A stretch of 40,728 nucleotides of DNA from Mucilaginibacter sp. (GTDB taxonomy: Bacteria > Bacteroidota > Bacteroidia > Sphingobacteriales > Sphingobacteriaceae): contig JAUCSE010000030.1 in the NCBI GenBank assembly GCA_030445275.1, forward strand, positions 1 through 40,728. Direction: 5' to 3'. The translations under genes were made by a program, and so were the position numbers. The notes beneath the pieces are model-generated. The model saw only the letters and a program-made list of their open reading frames with translations, ran no database searches and had not been told where the DNA came from. Each line of letters starts with the position of its first letter. The first letter of the stretch is position 1. Positions 1 to 9,836 of this stretch are shown here, in pieces.

Positions 1-242
1 AGGATGAAAATGATAGCTATGATTATGAAAAAGGAGCGTATGCTACTTTTACTTTATCCTGGGATGATAAAAATCACAGTTTAACTATTTCTGATACCCA
101 AGGTAAATTTCCGGGAATGCTTAAAAAACACACATTTAATGTAGTGCTGGTTAATGAACAGCAAGGCACCAACTTAAAAGTTACCGCAAAAGCCAATAAA
201 GTAGTTCAATACGAAGGGAAAAGGGTTAACATAAAATTATAA
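1..242 (+). CDS. GH31 family glycosidase, C-terminal end only (partial)
   Basis: The window opens inside a gene whose reading frame runs from base 3 to the TAA at 240-242. The 79 visible residues include YDYEKGAYATF, SWDDKNHSLTI and GKFPGMLKKHTFNVV. This pattern matches the C-terminal beta domain (DUF5110 type) that follows the catalytic barrel in Bacteroidota GH31 alpha-glucosidases and alpha-xylosidases. The catalytic domain is outside the window, so substrate cannot be read. Neighbours support glycan breakdown: a hybrid two-component regulator and a GH2 beta-galactosidase follow on the same strand. A strong hairpin 40 bp after the stop suggests that transcription ends here. The GH31 call is an inference from a short tail. 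Confidence 0.65.
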   Translation, partial: DENDSYDYEKGAYATFTLSWDDKNHSLTISDTQGKFPGMLKKHTFNVVLVNEQQGTNLKVTAKANKVVQYEGKRVNIKL

Positions 243-281
243 ATTAATTGTTTATTTAACAATTTAAAATATTAAAGTTAT

Positions 282-314
282 ATTAGTGTCATCTCCTAAG
301 GAGATGACACTAAT
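282..314 (+). terminator. Perfect inverted repeat, probable terminator after the GH31 gene
   Basis: Bases 282-297 and 299-314 are perfect 16-bp reverse complements around a single base at 298. It lies 40 bp after the GH31 stop and 39 bp before the ATG of the next gene. No clean T-run follows, so it could also be a bidirectional RNA-stabilising hairpin or an operator. Confidence 0.6.
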
Positions 315-352
315 TGTTATTTATTGCCTCTTTAATATTTATTGTTAGCTCT

Positions 353-3300
353 ATGCGCCCAAAACTATTTATAGTTTATGTTATCATTTTTTTTACATCC
401 AAAGCGGTTTTAGCACAGAACGGGCAGTACCAATTTTCAAATCTTGATATTAACAAGGGGCTTTCCCACAACCAGGTAAACTGTATTTATAAAGATAAAC
501 GGGGCTTTATGTGGTTTGGCACCATGTCGGGGCTTAATAAGTACGATGGTTATACATTTAAAATATTTAAGCACGATTCGCATAATCCCAACTCACTTAC
601 TGACGATTGTATAGTAAACATTAGTGAAGGCCCTAATGGCAAGTTATGGATTGAGACCCCTAATAATTTTAATATTTATGATCCGCTCACTGAGCAGTTT
701 GATCACAATATTGCTTTTGCCGCACAATCATTACATATTCCCGCTACCGGTTTAACCTTTATAAAGAAAGACAGTAAAGGCAATTATTGGTTTTTATTTA
801 ATAATGATGGTGTTTACAAGTATGATTCGTTTAGCCATAAAACACAGCATTTTTCCCATACTTTAAAGGGGCTATTATATAGCAACAATTTAGCAAACAT
901 TGATGAAGATAAGTATGGTAACATGTGGTTTGTTTACCAGGATGGCGTTTTAGAAAAATTTAGCACAGTACAGCAAAAAGTTATTTTTCATTCAGATTTA
1001 TTGAGTAAGGCCACCGCTGCCGCCCACTATACTTACTCATTAACAGTAGACCAGGATGATGATTTGTGGCTTTTTGCCAAAGGTAGTGCATTAGGTGCTT
1101 ATTATTTTAATCCCACTAAAAACGTATTCGGGCATCTAGATAAGACTGTGGTTAAGGGTAAGCTGAATACCAATATTATTAATAATATAACCCAGGACGA
1201 TAAGGGTATTATATGGATAGCAACAGATCATGGTGGAATTAACCTGTTAAACAAAAAGGATTTTACTGTAAAATATTTGGTAAACAGGGAGGATGATGCA
1301 AAATCTATAGCACAGAATAGTGGTTCTGTTTATAAAGACAACCTTGGGATCATGTGGTTTGGAACTTTTAAACACGGCATTAGCTATTATCATGAAAATA
1401 TAATTAAGTTTCCCGTTTACCGGCACTTCGCTTCGGATCCCAATAGTTTAAGTTATGAAGATGTAGATATTTTTGCCGAAGATAAGGCAGGTAATTTATG
1501 GGTTGGAACCAATGGCGGCGGACTGATCTATTTTAACCGGAAAACTGGTAAATACACCTCATACAAACATGATGCGCAAAATACAAACAGTTTATCCAAT
1601 GATGTGGTAATCAGTTTGTGTATTGATCATGAGAATAAATTATGGATCGGTACTTATTTTGGCGGGCTCGATTGCTTTGACGGAAAAAAGTTTACGCATT
1701 ACAAGCATAATGAAAAAGACAATAGCTCCATTTCTGATGACAGGGTATGGGTTGTTTTAGAAGATTCTTCGAACCGTTTATGGGTAGGCACCTTTGCCGG
1801 TGGTTTAAACCTGCTTAATCCTGCAACTAAAGTATTTACGCATTATAAACCTTCCCAATCCAATTCTGTGCGGGCATCTTATATCTCCTCAATTTATCAG
1901 GATAAAGACAAAAATATTTGGCTGGGGGGGTATAGTGGTGTTGATGTGCTACTTAAAAAGAATGGCAGGTTTATACATTATGCACATGATGACAAGAATC
2001 CCAACAGCCTGCTTATGAATAATGTGATCAGCATAATCCAGGATAGCCGGGGCCTCATGTGGATCAGTACGCTGGAAGGACTCAATATATTTGATCCGCT
2101 TAGGCATAAGTTTTCTGTTCTGTTAAAAGAAAATGGCCTTCCGGATAATCTGGTATTGAATATTTTGGAGGATAATAGCCACGCCATGTGGTTAAGTACA
2201 CCAAAAGGGCTGTGTAATATCACCCTAACTCCATTTAGCGGAGGTTATCATTATCAATTTAAGAATTTTGATGAAACTGATGGCTTGCAGGCGAGGGAGT
2301 TTAATGAGAATGCAGCACTAAAAACAAAGAAAGGTGAATTGATTTTTGGCGGGGCAAAGGGATTTAATTTGTTTTTACCTCAAAATATCAACTATAGTAC
2401 CGATAAACCAGTTTTAGCTTTAACAGATTTTCAAATGTTTAATAAAAGCCTTAATCCGGGCGAAGCGGTTAACGGGCATATTATACTTTCCAGATCAATA
2501 ACAGAAACGAGTGAATTGGTACTTAAATATGATGAGAACGCTTTTTCTATAGCATTTGCTGATCTTAATTTTTTTAATCCTGGAAAAATTGACCTTGAAT
2601 ATAAATTGGATGGTTTTGATAAAGCGTGGATTAAAAGTGATAGTAAAATCAGAAAAGCTACCTACACTAATATTGATCCGGGTAATTATACATTTAAGGT
2701 TAGGGCTATTAATGATAGAGGCGACTTAAACGCGACAACATTAACCCTGGCAATAAAAATACAGCCACCTTTCTGGAAAACCAAATTGGCTTATCTGCTA
2801 TATGTGTTTCTGTTTTTAACCATTTTGTTTTATATAAGGCGACGGGGGATAAAGAAAATAGAAGCAAAGTTTGCACTTGAACGCGAGCGACAAGAGGCAC
2901 AACGTATGCACGAGCTCGATTTAATGAAGATTGAGTTTTTTACCAATATAAGCCATGAGTTCAGAACGCCGATATCTTTAATACTGGCGCCGGTTGAACA
3001 TATGATGAAGGAGGTGGACGACAAAAATACTCAAAGAAAGCTGCAAATGATTTACCAAAACAGTAAACGTTTACTGAACATGATTAATCAGCTGTTGGAT
3101 TTTAGTAAAATATCGGTGCAAAAGTTAAAACTCAATTTAAAAGAAGCTGATATTATAAAAAACATCAGGGACACCTGTAATCAGTTCATTACGCTTGCAG
3201 ATAAAAAACAGGTCAAGTTTACTTTTGAATGCCAAGCCGATGCATGCATGATGTTTTTTGATGATGACAAAATTGAAAGAATACTTTTTAACCTTGTATC

Positions 3301-4468
3301 GAACGCATTAAAATTTACACCCGAGCAAGGATCTGTAAAAATTACGGTTAAGCTGTTAGCGTCAAATACTAAGGATATGATATTACTGGAAATGCAGGTA
3401 AAAGACTCTGGTATTGGTATTTCCTCAGAAAAACACGATAAGATATTCGAAAGATTTTTTCAGGGTGATATCCCTGTTTCTATGATAAATCAGGGAAGCG
3501 GTATTGGTTTAGCAATAACCAAAGAATTTGTATACCTGATGGGAGGTGTCATTTTAGTAGAAAGCGAGCCCGGCAAAGGAAGCTGCTTTACGGTACGATT
3601 GCCATTAAAGATCTCAAAAGAATTAAATAATGAAGAAACAGACTTGCAACAGGAATCGCTTCAATTAGCAAGGTCTGAACCTTTGTATCATGAAAAAAGA
3701 GATAAAAAAATAACGATTTTAATTGTGGAGGACAATCCGGAATTTAGGGCCTATCTGAAAGATGATCTAAGCCAGTGTTATCATGTGGTAGAAGCAATTA
3801 ATGGAAAGGACGGCTGGCAAAAAGCACTTGCCCTGCATCCGAATTTAATATTGAGCGACATTAATATGCCTGAAATTAATGGCATCGATTTTTGTAAAAA
3901 AATACGAAGCGATAAGCGAACAGAACACATTCCTTTTATTCTGCTTACTGCTTTTACTGCTGAAGAACAGGAGCTGACGGGGCTGGGAACGGGCGCTAAC
4001 GACTATATGACCAAGCCATTTAATTTTAAGGTGTTACATTTTAAAATTAAAAATCTCCTCAGGCACCAGCAGTCAATAAAGGAAACCTATCAAAAACAAA
4101 TTGAAGCTAAACCATCCGAAGTAAATATTGAAGGACCGGATACGAGGTTTATGAGAAAGGTTCTGGCCATTATTGAAAAAAATATTTCAAATACCGGGTT
4201 TTCAGTAGAGATGTTAAGCAATGAGGTTAACATGAGTCGTGTTGCCCTTTATAAAAAAATATTTAGTCTTTCGGGTAAAACACCTATCGAGTTTATCAGA
4301 TCTGTACGTCTTAAAAGAGCTGTGCAGTTGCTTCGGATGAATCAGTTTACTATCGCCGAAATAGCTTACCAGGTTGGATATAATGACCCCAAATACTTTG
4401 CTAAAGCATTTAAATCAGAGTTTTCTGTATTGCCTTCCCATTATTTAAGTGAGGTAAGCAATACTTAG
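353..4468 (+). CDS. Hybrid two-component system sensor/regulator (HTCS), propeller-kinase-receiver-AraC fusion
   Basis: One-protein signalling system of about 1371 residues that senses a glycan product in the periplasm and activates nearby genes. Order: signal peptide (about 1-22, ending VLAQ); roughly ten or more propeller repeats recognisable by WFGT/WVGT/WIGT motifs; a Y_Y_Y domain around 725-805; one membrane helix near 810-832; a histidine kinase with the phosphorylated His at about 868 (ISHEFRTP) and an ATPase domain with GSGIGLAI; a receiver with phospho-Asp at about 1169 (LSDINMP); and a C-terminal AraC helix-turn-helix (1260-1365). I chose ATG 353: an in-frame TTG at 314 falls in the preceding hairpin, and the signal peptide begins properly at 353. 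The GH2 gene 45 bp downstream is a likely target. Confidence 0.93.
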   Translation: MRPKLFIVYVIIFFTSKAVLAQNGQYQFSNLDINKGLSHNQVNCIYKDKRGFMWFGTMSGLNKYDGYTFKIFKHDSHNPNSLTDDCIVNISEGPNGKLWIETPNNFNIYDPLTEQFDHNIAFAAQSLHIPATGLTFIKKDSKGNYWFLFNNDGVYKYDSFSHKTQHFSHTLKGLLYSNNLANIDEDKYGNMWFVYQDGVLEKFSTVQQKVIFHSDLLSKATAAAHYTYSLTVDQDDDLWLFAKGSALGAYYFNPTKNVFGHLDKTVVKGKLNTNIINNITQDDKGIIWIATDHGGINLLNKKDFTVKYLVNREDDAKSIAQNSGSVYKDNLGIMWFGTFKHGISYYHENIIKFPVYRHFASDPNSLSYEDVDIFAEDKAGNLWVGTNGGGLIYFNRKTGKYTSYKHDAQNTNSLSNDVVISLCIDHENKLWIGTYFGGLDCFDGKKFTHYKHNEKDNSSISDDRVWVVLEDSSNRLWVGTFAGGLNLLNPATKVFTHYKPSQSNSVRASYISSIYQDKDKNIWLGGYSGVDVLLKKNGRFIHYAHDDKNPNSLLMNNVISIIQDSRGLMWISTLEGLNIFDPLRHKFSVLLKENGLPDNLVLNILEDNSHAMWLSTPKGLCNITLTPFSGGYHYQFKNFDETDGLQAREFNENAALKTKKGELIFGGAKGFNLFLPQNINYSTDKPVLALTDFQMFNKSLNPGEAVNGHIILSRSITETSELVLKYDENAFSIAFADLNFFNPGKIDLEYKLDGFDKAWIKSDSKIRKATYTNIDPGNYTFKVRAINDRGDLNATTLTLAIKIQPPFWKTKLAYLLYVFLFLTILFYIRRRGIKKIEAKFALERERQEAQRMHELDLMKIEFFTNISHEFRTPISLILAPVEHMMKEVDDKNTQRKLQMIYQNSKRLLNMINQLLDFSKISVQKLKLNLKEADIIKNIRDTCNQFITLADKKQVKFTFECQADACMMFFDDDKIERILFNLVSNALKFTPEQGSVKITVKLLASNTKDMILLEMQVKDSGIGISSEKHDKIFERFFQGDIPVSMINQGSGIGLAITKEFVYLMGGVILVESEPGKGSCFTVRLPLKISKELNNEETDLQQESLQLARSEPLYHEKRDKKITILIVEDNPEFRAYLKDDLSQCYHVVEAINGKDGWQKALALHPNLILSDINMPEINGIDFCKKIRSDKRTEHIPFILLTAFTAEEQELTGLGTGANDYMTKPFNFKVLHFKIKNLLRHQQSIKETYQKQIEAKPSEVNIEGPDTRFMRKVLAIIEKNISNTGFSVEMLSNEVNMSRVALYKKIFSLSGKTPIEFIRSVRLKRAVQLLRMNQFTIAEIAYQVGYNDPKYFAKAFKSEFSVLPSHYLSEVSNT

Positions 4469-4513
4469 TTTTTGGAACAGATAAACACAAAATAAGGACT
4501 ATTCAAAGTTAAT

Positions 4514-7294
4514 ATGAAGAGATATATTAAGGATCAAAAATATATAGTGCTGATGTTATGGATCTTGCTTTTCATGCTGATATCGCCAGCAATAGCACAA
4601 CAAACCATTATACAATCTTTATCAGGCACCGATAAGGATCATACCGTCGACTGGGATTTTTATATCAATACAGGTCAAAAAAGCGGTTCATGGAGTAAAA
4701 TAGCTGTTCCTTCAAACTGGGAACAGCAAGGATTTGGTACCTATAACTATTACAAAGACACGCAGAACCCCGAAGAGCAGGGCAAGTATAAATATCAGTT
4801 TAAAGTACCGGCATCAGCATCTGCCAAGAACGTTTTTATAGTTTTTGAAGCATCCATGACCGAAACGGAAGTTAAAATAAACGGAAAGCTTGCCGGACCT
4901 ATACACCAAGGCGGTTTTTACCGGTTTAAATATGATGTTACACAACTGCTAAATTATGGTGCCGATAATTTATTGGAGGTAACAGTTAGCAAAAAGTCAA
5001 CTAATGAGTCGGTTAACCAGGCCGAGCGTAAAGCTGATTTCTGGTTGTTTGGTGGTATTTTCCGTCCCGTTTACCTGGAAATAGTCCCCAAAACATTTAT
5101 TGACAGGATAGCTGTTGATGCCAAAGCTAACGGAGCATTAACGTTCGATGTATTTACCGCAAATGCGAATAGCGCGCATACTATAAAAGCACAGGTACAA
5201 AAACTTAACGGGCAACCGATGGGTTTGCCTTTCAGTATTAAAATAACCAACGGCGAGCAAAAGACAACTTTGCAGCAGCAGGTAAAAAATATTTTGCCCT
5301 GGAATCCCGAGTCGCCAAATTTGTATAACCTCGTGGTGTCAATTAATAGTCCGCAGGGTATAGTTCATGTCATAAAACAGCGTTTTGGTTTCCGCACCGC
5401 AGAGTTAAGATTACAGGACGGTTTTTATGTAAACGGTAAAAAAGTTGTTTTTAAAGGCGTATGCAGGCATAGTGAGTGGCCCGAATCTGGCCGTACACTA
5501 AATAAAGATATCAGCCTGATGGATGTTAAGTTGATGAAAGAAATGAATATGAACGCGGTAAGGATGTCGCATTATCCACCCGATCAGCATTTTCTGGATG
5601 TTTGTGATTCGCTAGGCCTTTTTGTGTTGGACGAATTAACTGGCTGGCAAGCCAAATATGATACCGAAGTTGGCAAGAAACTTGTAAAAGAACTGGTGGT
5701 AAGGGATGTAAATCATCCTTCCATTGTGATATGGGACAACGGCAATGAGGGTGGCTGGAATACAGACCTGGATACCGAATTTGCTAAATATGACCCGCAG
5801 CATCGCCTGGTGATCCATCCCTGGGAAAAATTTAACGGAACTGATAACAAACACTACCCCGACTATAATTATGTAACCAATTCGGTTTTGTATGGCAAAG
5901 AAGTGTTTTTCCCCACAGAGTTTATGCATGGTTTATATGATGGTGGGCAAGGTGCAGGATTAGATGATTTCTGGAACCTGATGCGCAGGCATCCGTATTT
6001 TGGCGGCGGATTTTTATGGTCATTTCATGACGAGGGTGTGGCCCGTACAGACAGGAACGGACAAATAGATATACAGGGGAATGCCGCGCCCGATGGCATA
6101 TTGGGTCCTCATCGTGAAAAAGAAGGCAGTTTTTATACTATTAAAGAAATTTGGTCGCCGGTGGTGATAGAAAAGCCTTTTATACCCGAAGTATTTGACG
6201 GCAGGTTGGAGGTAGAGAACCGGTACATTTACACCAACCTTAATAAATGTTCCTTTAAATGGAAACTGGTTTCCTTACCATTACCCGGTAATAGTGATTT
6301 GCAAGGCAAAATTAATGCGTCAGGAAGTGTAGCGCCGATAGATCTTGAACCGGGTGGTAAAGGATTTTTACAGCTCAATTTACCGGCAAATAGGGCTAAC
6401 AATGATGTATTGTACTTAACAGCAAATGATTTTAATAACAAAGAAATATTTACCTGGAGCTGGCCATTAAAATCACCGGCAAACGGGATCAGTAAGTTGA
6501 TGGTACATAAGGCTGCCAAACCAGTAGCTGCGGAGCAGGATGGAAGTCTGGTGATTAAAACTGATGGTATCAGTTATTATTTTGACACACAAACAGGCTA
6601 TCTTCAAAAGGTAATTACCCCAAAATCAACTATTGATTTAAAAGAGGGACCTACGTTGGCGGGTGCAAAACATACTCTTAAACAGCTAAAACATTATGCG
6701 GTAGGCGAGGATGTAATAGTGGAACCGATATATGAAGGAAGCCCACACTTTAGTGTGAAATGGACATTCAGCACCGGTAAACCTGTAAAACTCGATTATC
6801 AGTTTGAGGAGAAGGGGGAGTTTGATTTTTCAGGCATCACTTTTAATTACCCGGAGGACCAGATAACTGGTATGCAATGGGAAGGCCGTGGCCCATACCA
6901 TGTTTGGAAAAACAGGTTGAAGGGGCAGCAGTTTGGCGTTTGGCACAAGGCCTATAATAACACTATAACCGGCGAAAGCTGGAACTATCCAGAATTTAAA
7001 GGTTATCATGCCGAGGTATATTGGGTAACAGTTGAAAATAAACAAGCTCCATTTACGGTGTATGCCAATCAAAAAGGTATGTATTTAGAAATGCTTAAGC
7101 CTGCTAAAGCTGTCGGTTCTACAAATGACAATACCAATCCGCCTTTTCCGGAAGGTAATCTGGGCTTTCTGCATACCATAAGCCCAATCGGAACAAAATT
7201 TCAACCGGCCAATAAATTAGGTCCGCAAAGTCAGAAGAATATGCAATTAAACTATACTCCTGTGAGCGGCAGTTTATGGTTTGATTTTCAATAA
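4514..7294 (+). CDS. Secreted GH2 beta-galactosidase-like glycoside hydrolase
   Basis: Retaining glycosidase of 926 residues, probably periplasmic. Signal peptide about 1-29 (ends AIAQ). Order: N-terminal sugar-binding jelly roll (FxVPASASAKNVFIVFEA, FGGIFRPVYLE), Ig-like domain, TIM barrel, then a LacZ-type C-terminal beta domain (WEGRGPYHVWKNR). The proposed acid/base is E412 in DNGNEGGWN and the nucleophile is E469 in FPTEFMHGLY; both are visible. FKGVCRHSEWPE near the start of the barrel is also typical of GH2. The gene follows the HTCS by 45 bp on the same strand, so co-transcription or HTCS activation is likely. With an upstream GH31 enzyme, a galactosylated plant polysaccharide such as xyloglucan is a possible substrate, but that is inference. 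Beta-mannosidase or beta-glucuronidase activity cannot be excluded from motifs alone. Confidence 0.88.
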   Translation: MKRYIKDQKYIVLMLWILLFMLISPAIAQQTIIQSLSGTDKDHTVDWDFYINTGQKSGSWSKIAVPSNWEQQGFGTYNYYKDTQNPEEQGKYKYQFKVPASASAKNVFIVFEASMTETEVKINGKLAGPIHQGGFYRFKYDVTQLLNYGADNLLEVTVSKKSTNESVNQAERKADFWLFGGIFRPVYLEIVPKTFIDRIAVDAKANGALTFDVFTANANSAHTIKAQVQKLNGQPMGLPFSIKITNGEQKTTLQQQVKNILPWNPESPNLYNLVVSINSPQGIVHVIKQRFGFRTAELRLQDGFYVNGKKVVFKGVCRHSEWPESGRTLNKDISLMDVKLMKEMNMNAVRMSHYPPDQHFLDVCDSLGLFVLDELTGWQAKYDTEVGKKLVKELVVRDVNHPSIVIWDNGNEGGWNTDLDTEFAKYDPQHRLVIHPWEKFNGTDNKHYPDYNYVTNSVLYGKEVFFPTEFMHGLYDGGQGAGLDDFWNLMRRHPYFGGGFLWSFHDEGVARTDRNGQIDIQGNAAPDGILGPHREKEGSFYTIKEIWSPVVIEKPFIPEVFDGRLEVENRYIYTNLNKCSFKWKLVSLPLPGNSDLQGKINASGSVAPIDLEPGGKGFLQLNLPANRANNDVLYLTANDFNNKEIFTWSWPLKSPANGISKLMVHKAAKPVAAEQDGSLVIKTDGISYYFDTQTGYLQKVITPKSTIDLKEGPTLAGAKHTLKQLKHYAVGEDVIVEPIYEGSPHFSVKWTFSTGKPVKLDYQFEEKGEFDFSGITFNYPEDQITGMQWEGRGPYHVWKNRLKGQQFGVWHKAYNNTITGESWNYPEFKGYHAEVYWVTVENKQAPFTVYANQKGMYLEMLKPAKAVGSTNDNTNPPFPEGNLGFLHTISPIGTKFQPANKLGPQSQKNMQLNYTPVSGSLWFDFQ

Positions 7295-7365
7295 CAGTGC
7301 ACGCGAATATGAATCTGAATAAAAGCAGGAGGGGGGATTTATCATTGTCTAAACTGCTCCCCGCT

Positions 7366-9585
7366 TTACATTCTGCCCTTTTCATCATCCAGCGCGTTAT
7401 CTTTATGCTTGCTTTTGCGTGAAAAAGTATCGCTGCCAAAGCTGTAGGTAAAAGCTATGCCAAATCTCCTGGTGTCTGATTCGCTGGTTTGATTGTAATA
7501 GGCCTGCTTTAAGTCAATAGAGTTGTTGTGGTACTTCCAGCTGTGAAATATATCGTCCATACTTAACCTGATACTGCCCTTGTTTTTCAACACCTTTTTC
7601 TGTATACCGGCATTGGAACGAAACATCCCTGATGTAAATGTTTGTCCGTTTAGATCTCTGCTGGCATAATAACCACCAAATTCGGCACTCCAGCCCTTAT
7701 TAAACTGTAATTGGTTCAATATATTAATCCGGGCTACATAGGTTTTCGGATTAAGTTTTTCGCCATAAGCATTTCCGTTAAGCCCCATACGTGAAAGTAA
7801 TACATCAGCATTTAAATTCCACCATCTGGCTGGAGCCAGGGATAAGCCGGTGTTCAGTAAAAGCATATAGCCTTCACTTACATTTTCGGGTTTGGTGATA
7901 AATTTGTCATCAACCACATTGGTAGTTTGGAAAATGACATTGGTGAAATGATTATAGCTTAAGCCTATGCGTAACAATTGTTTAAATTGATATTTTAATT
8001 CATAACGGTATTGATACTGCGGGTTCAGATCAGGGTTTCCCGAGCTGTAGGAGTACTGGTCTCGATAAAACAGAAAAGGGTTTAATAATTGATAGTTGGG
8101 CCGGTTTATTCTCCGGGTGATCATCAATCCCAAAGTGTTTCGCGATACCGTATCTAATTTATAATTGATAAATAAACTTGGAAATAGTTGGGTGTAATCT
8201 TTGGAAAAAGTACTTGAAGTTATTACGGCATTGCCAAGTTGGTTTCCATCGGCGCTGGTATGCTCTGCCCGCATGCCCAATTGAATGCCTAACTGTTTCC
8301 AGGATTTTTGAGCGCTGAGGTAGGCCCCAAGAAAGTTTTCGCGATATATAAAATGATTGGATTGGCTATTGTCAATTACCTGCTGCTCACCCTGTACCTG
8401 GTAGTAATCAGATACGTTATCATTTTTAACCGTGCTCCATTTAATACCTGTTTCTATACGCAGTTTGTTTTTCAACGGATGAACATAGTCGGCTTTAACG
8501 GTATAAATAGTCATGGTAGAAGGAAGCAGATATAAAAAATCAGTACTGTTTAAGGGCGAATCGTCGGGCCCGTAAACTTTGTTTTGCAGTGATTGATTAC
8601 CATTGCCGGTATAATGAAGGTAGCTGGCATCTGCAGAGAGTTCCCTGCCGGTTTTCCCAAGTTTATGCAGAAGGTTCAGATTGGTTACCAGGTTAGTTCG
8701 TTCATCTTTTCCGTTAGTATAACCACTCCCAATGCTATCCAGTTGAATTGTACCAAAATTTCTGCTAGCCGAATTGAAGGTGCTATTTTTCTGAATATGG
8801 TTTAAACTGACTTGGAACCCATAAGTTGTATTGGGAGTAGCAGAATAGTCTAAGCCCAGATTGCCGTTAAATCCGTTGCTTTTGTATTCTTGCCTGTTGT
8901 TTAGCAACACACTGTTTGTTAACACGCCTGCATCATCGTAAAAACTCCTGTTATAAGTATCGGCGGTATAATTTCTGTCATAACTGTAACCGATATTGCT
9001 GAATATATTTATCTTTTTGTGGTTGTAATTGAGGTTTAATGCGTCATTATTTCTGGCAAACTTACCCTGCGTATAGCCTGATGATACACTTCCTGTAAAG
9101 CCGGCGGTTCTGTTCTTTTTTAAGCGAATATTGATAACCCCATTTCCTGCGGCATCATACCGTGCAGGCGGGTTATCCATTAATTCAATTTTATCGAGGT
9201 TTCCACCGGGAATAGATTTGAGATAGTTGGCCAGATCCTGACCTGACATATAGGTTTGCCGTCCATCAATCAGTACCATAACACCACCTCGTCCATTTAA
9301 ACTGATATCACCACTGGCGCTAACCTGCACTCCGGGTGTTTTTTCCAGCACTTCAAGTGTATTGCTGCTTGCACTGCTGATCATCGAAGCTACGTTAACG
9401 GTGATTTTATCAATTTCCATTGTTAACAGTGGGCGTTTGGCTTGGATCACCACTTCCTTAAGCTTTATGTTCTTCAATATTGATTTTGATGTGTCTTTTG
9501 TTTGCTGGGTTTTATTTCCTGTGGTTTGCGCGAGGCAAAACATGGAAGAGGCTATAAGGAAAATAACAAGAATGTATGTTTTCAT
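7366..9585 (-). CDS. Outer-membrane beta-barrel protein of the TonB-receptor-like family
   Basis: Outer-membrane protein of 739 residues. Signal peptide about 1-19 (ends FCLAQ). Next comes a plug-like region with LKEVVIQAKRP, TLEVLEKTPGVQV, INGRGG-type and LIDGRQTYMSG motifs and ELMDNPPARYDAAG, and then a long barrel (SGNPDLNPQYQYRYEL is a family hallmark). Unlike many relatives it lacks the N-terminal carboxypeptidase-regulatory-like domain, so the plug follows the signal peptide almost directly. SusC-type proteins are usually nearer 1000 residues, and no SusD partner is adjacent. It is divergent from the LytS/LytTR pair across a 251-bp region rich in GGTGA repeats, suggesting control by that regulator. 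The substrate is unknown. The end converges on the GH2 gene, 71 bp away. Confidence 0.85.
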   Translation of the reverse strand: MKTYILVIFLIASSMFCLAQTTGNKTQQTKDTSKSILKNIKLKEVVIQAKRPLLTMEIDKITVNVASMISSASSNTLEVLEKTPGVQVSASGDISLNGRGGVMVLIDGRQTYMSGQDLANYLKSIPGGNLDKIELMDNPPARYDAAGNGVINIRLKKNRTAGFTGSVSSGYTQGKFARNNDALNLNYNHKKINIFSNIGYSYDRNYTADTYNRSFYDDAGVLTNSVLLNNRQEYKSNGFNGNLGLDYSATPNTTYGFQVSLNHIQKNSTFNSASRNFGTIQLDSIGSGYTNGKDERTNLVTNLNLLHKLGKTGRELSADASYLHYTGNGNQSLQNKVYGPDDSPLNSTDFLYLLPSTMTIYTVKADYVHPLKNKLRIETGIKWSTVKNDNVSDYYQVQGEQQVIDNSQSNHFIYRENFLGAYLSAQKSWKQLGIQLGMRAEHTSADGNQLGNAVITSSTFSKDYTQLFPSLFINYKLDTVSRNTLGLMITRRINRPNYQLLNPFLFYRDQYSYSSGNPDLNPQYQYRYELKYQFKQLLRIGLSYNHFTNVIFQTTNVVDDKFITKPENVSEGYMLLLNTGLSLAPARWWNLNADVLLSRMGLNGNAYGEKLNPKTYVARINILNQLQFNKGWSAEFGGYYASRDLNGQTFTSGMFRSNAGIQKKVLKNKGSIRLSMDDIFHSWKYHNNSIDLKQAYYNQTSESDTRRFGIAFTYSFGSDTFSRKSKHKDNALDDEKGRM

Positions 9586-9836
9586 GGTGATTGATTTATA
9601 GGTGATCTGCTGATTAATGCAGCAAATATTGTAGGCTCTGGCTGGGTAAAGAAAAAAATAGGTTGTACCTTGTCAAACAGGTGACCGAAGCTTTAAATCC
9701 GGTGATATAATTGTTTAAACCCAATATTCTGTAGTTTATCACCATTTTTAATCTCTTGGTCAACGGGGTTTCACCTGAAAGGGAAATGTTGTTAAGATTT
9801 GCACTCCTGATTAATGATTTATGAAACAGAAATAAG
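9586..9836. promoter_or_regulatory. Divergent intergenic region with six GGTGA repeats
   Basis: GGTGA occurs on the plus strand at 9586, 9601, 9680 and 9701, and its complement TCACC at 9739 and 9771. The pair at 9680 and 9701 is exactly 21 bp apart in the same orientation, a spacing typical of LytTR operators. The region separates the barrel gene from the LytS/LytTR genes, so an autoregulatory operator is plausible. I see no convincing Bacteroidota -33/-7 promoter here. Confidence 0.4.

Noticed and set aside
314..352. TTG start extending the HTCS gene upstream
   Set aside because: It overlaps the right arm of a perfect hairpin and adds residues before a good signal peptide at 353.
7320..7366. 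Terminator between the GH2 and barrel genes
   Set aside because: Only an imperfect stem can be drawn, so I did not list it as a feature.
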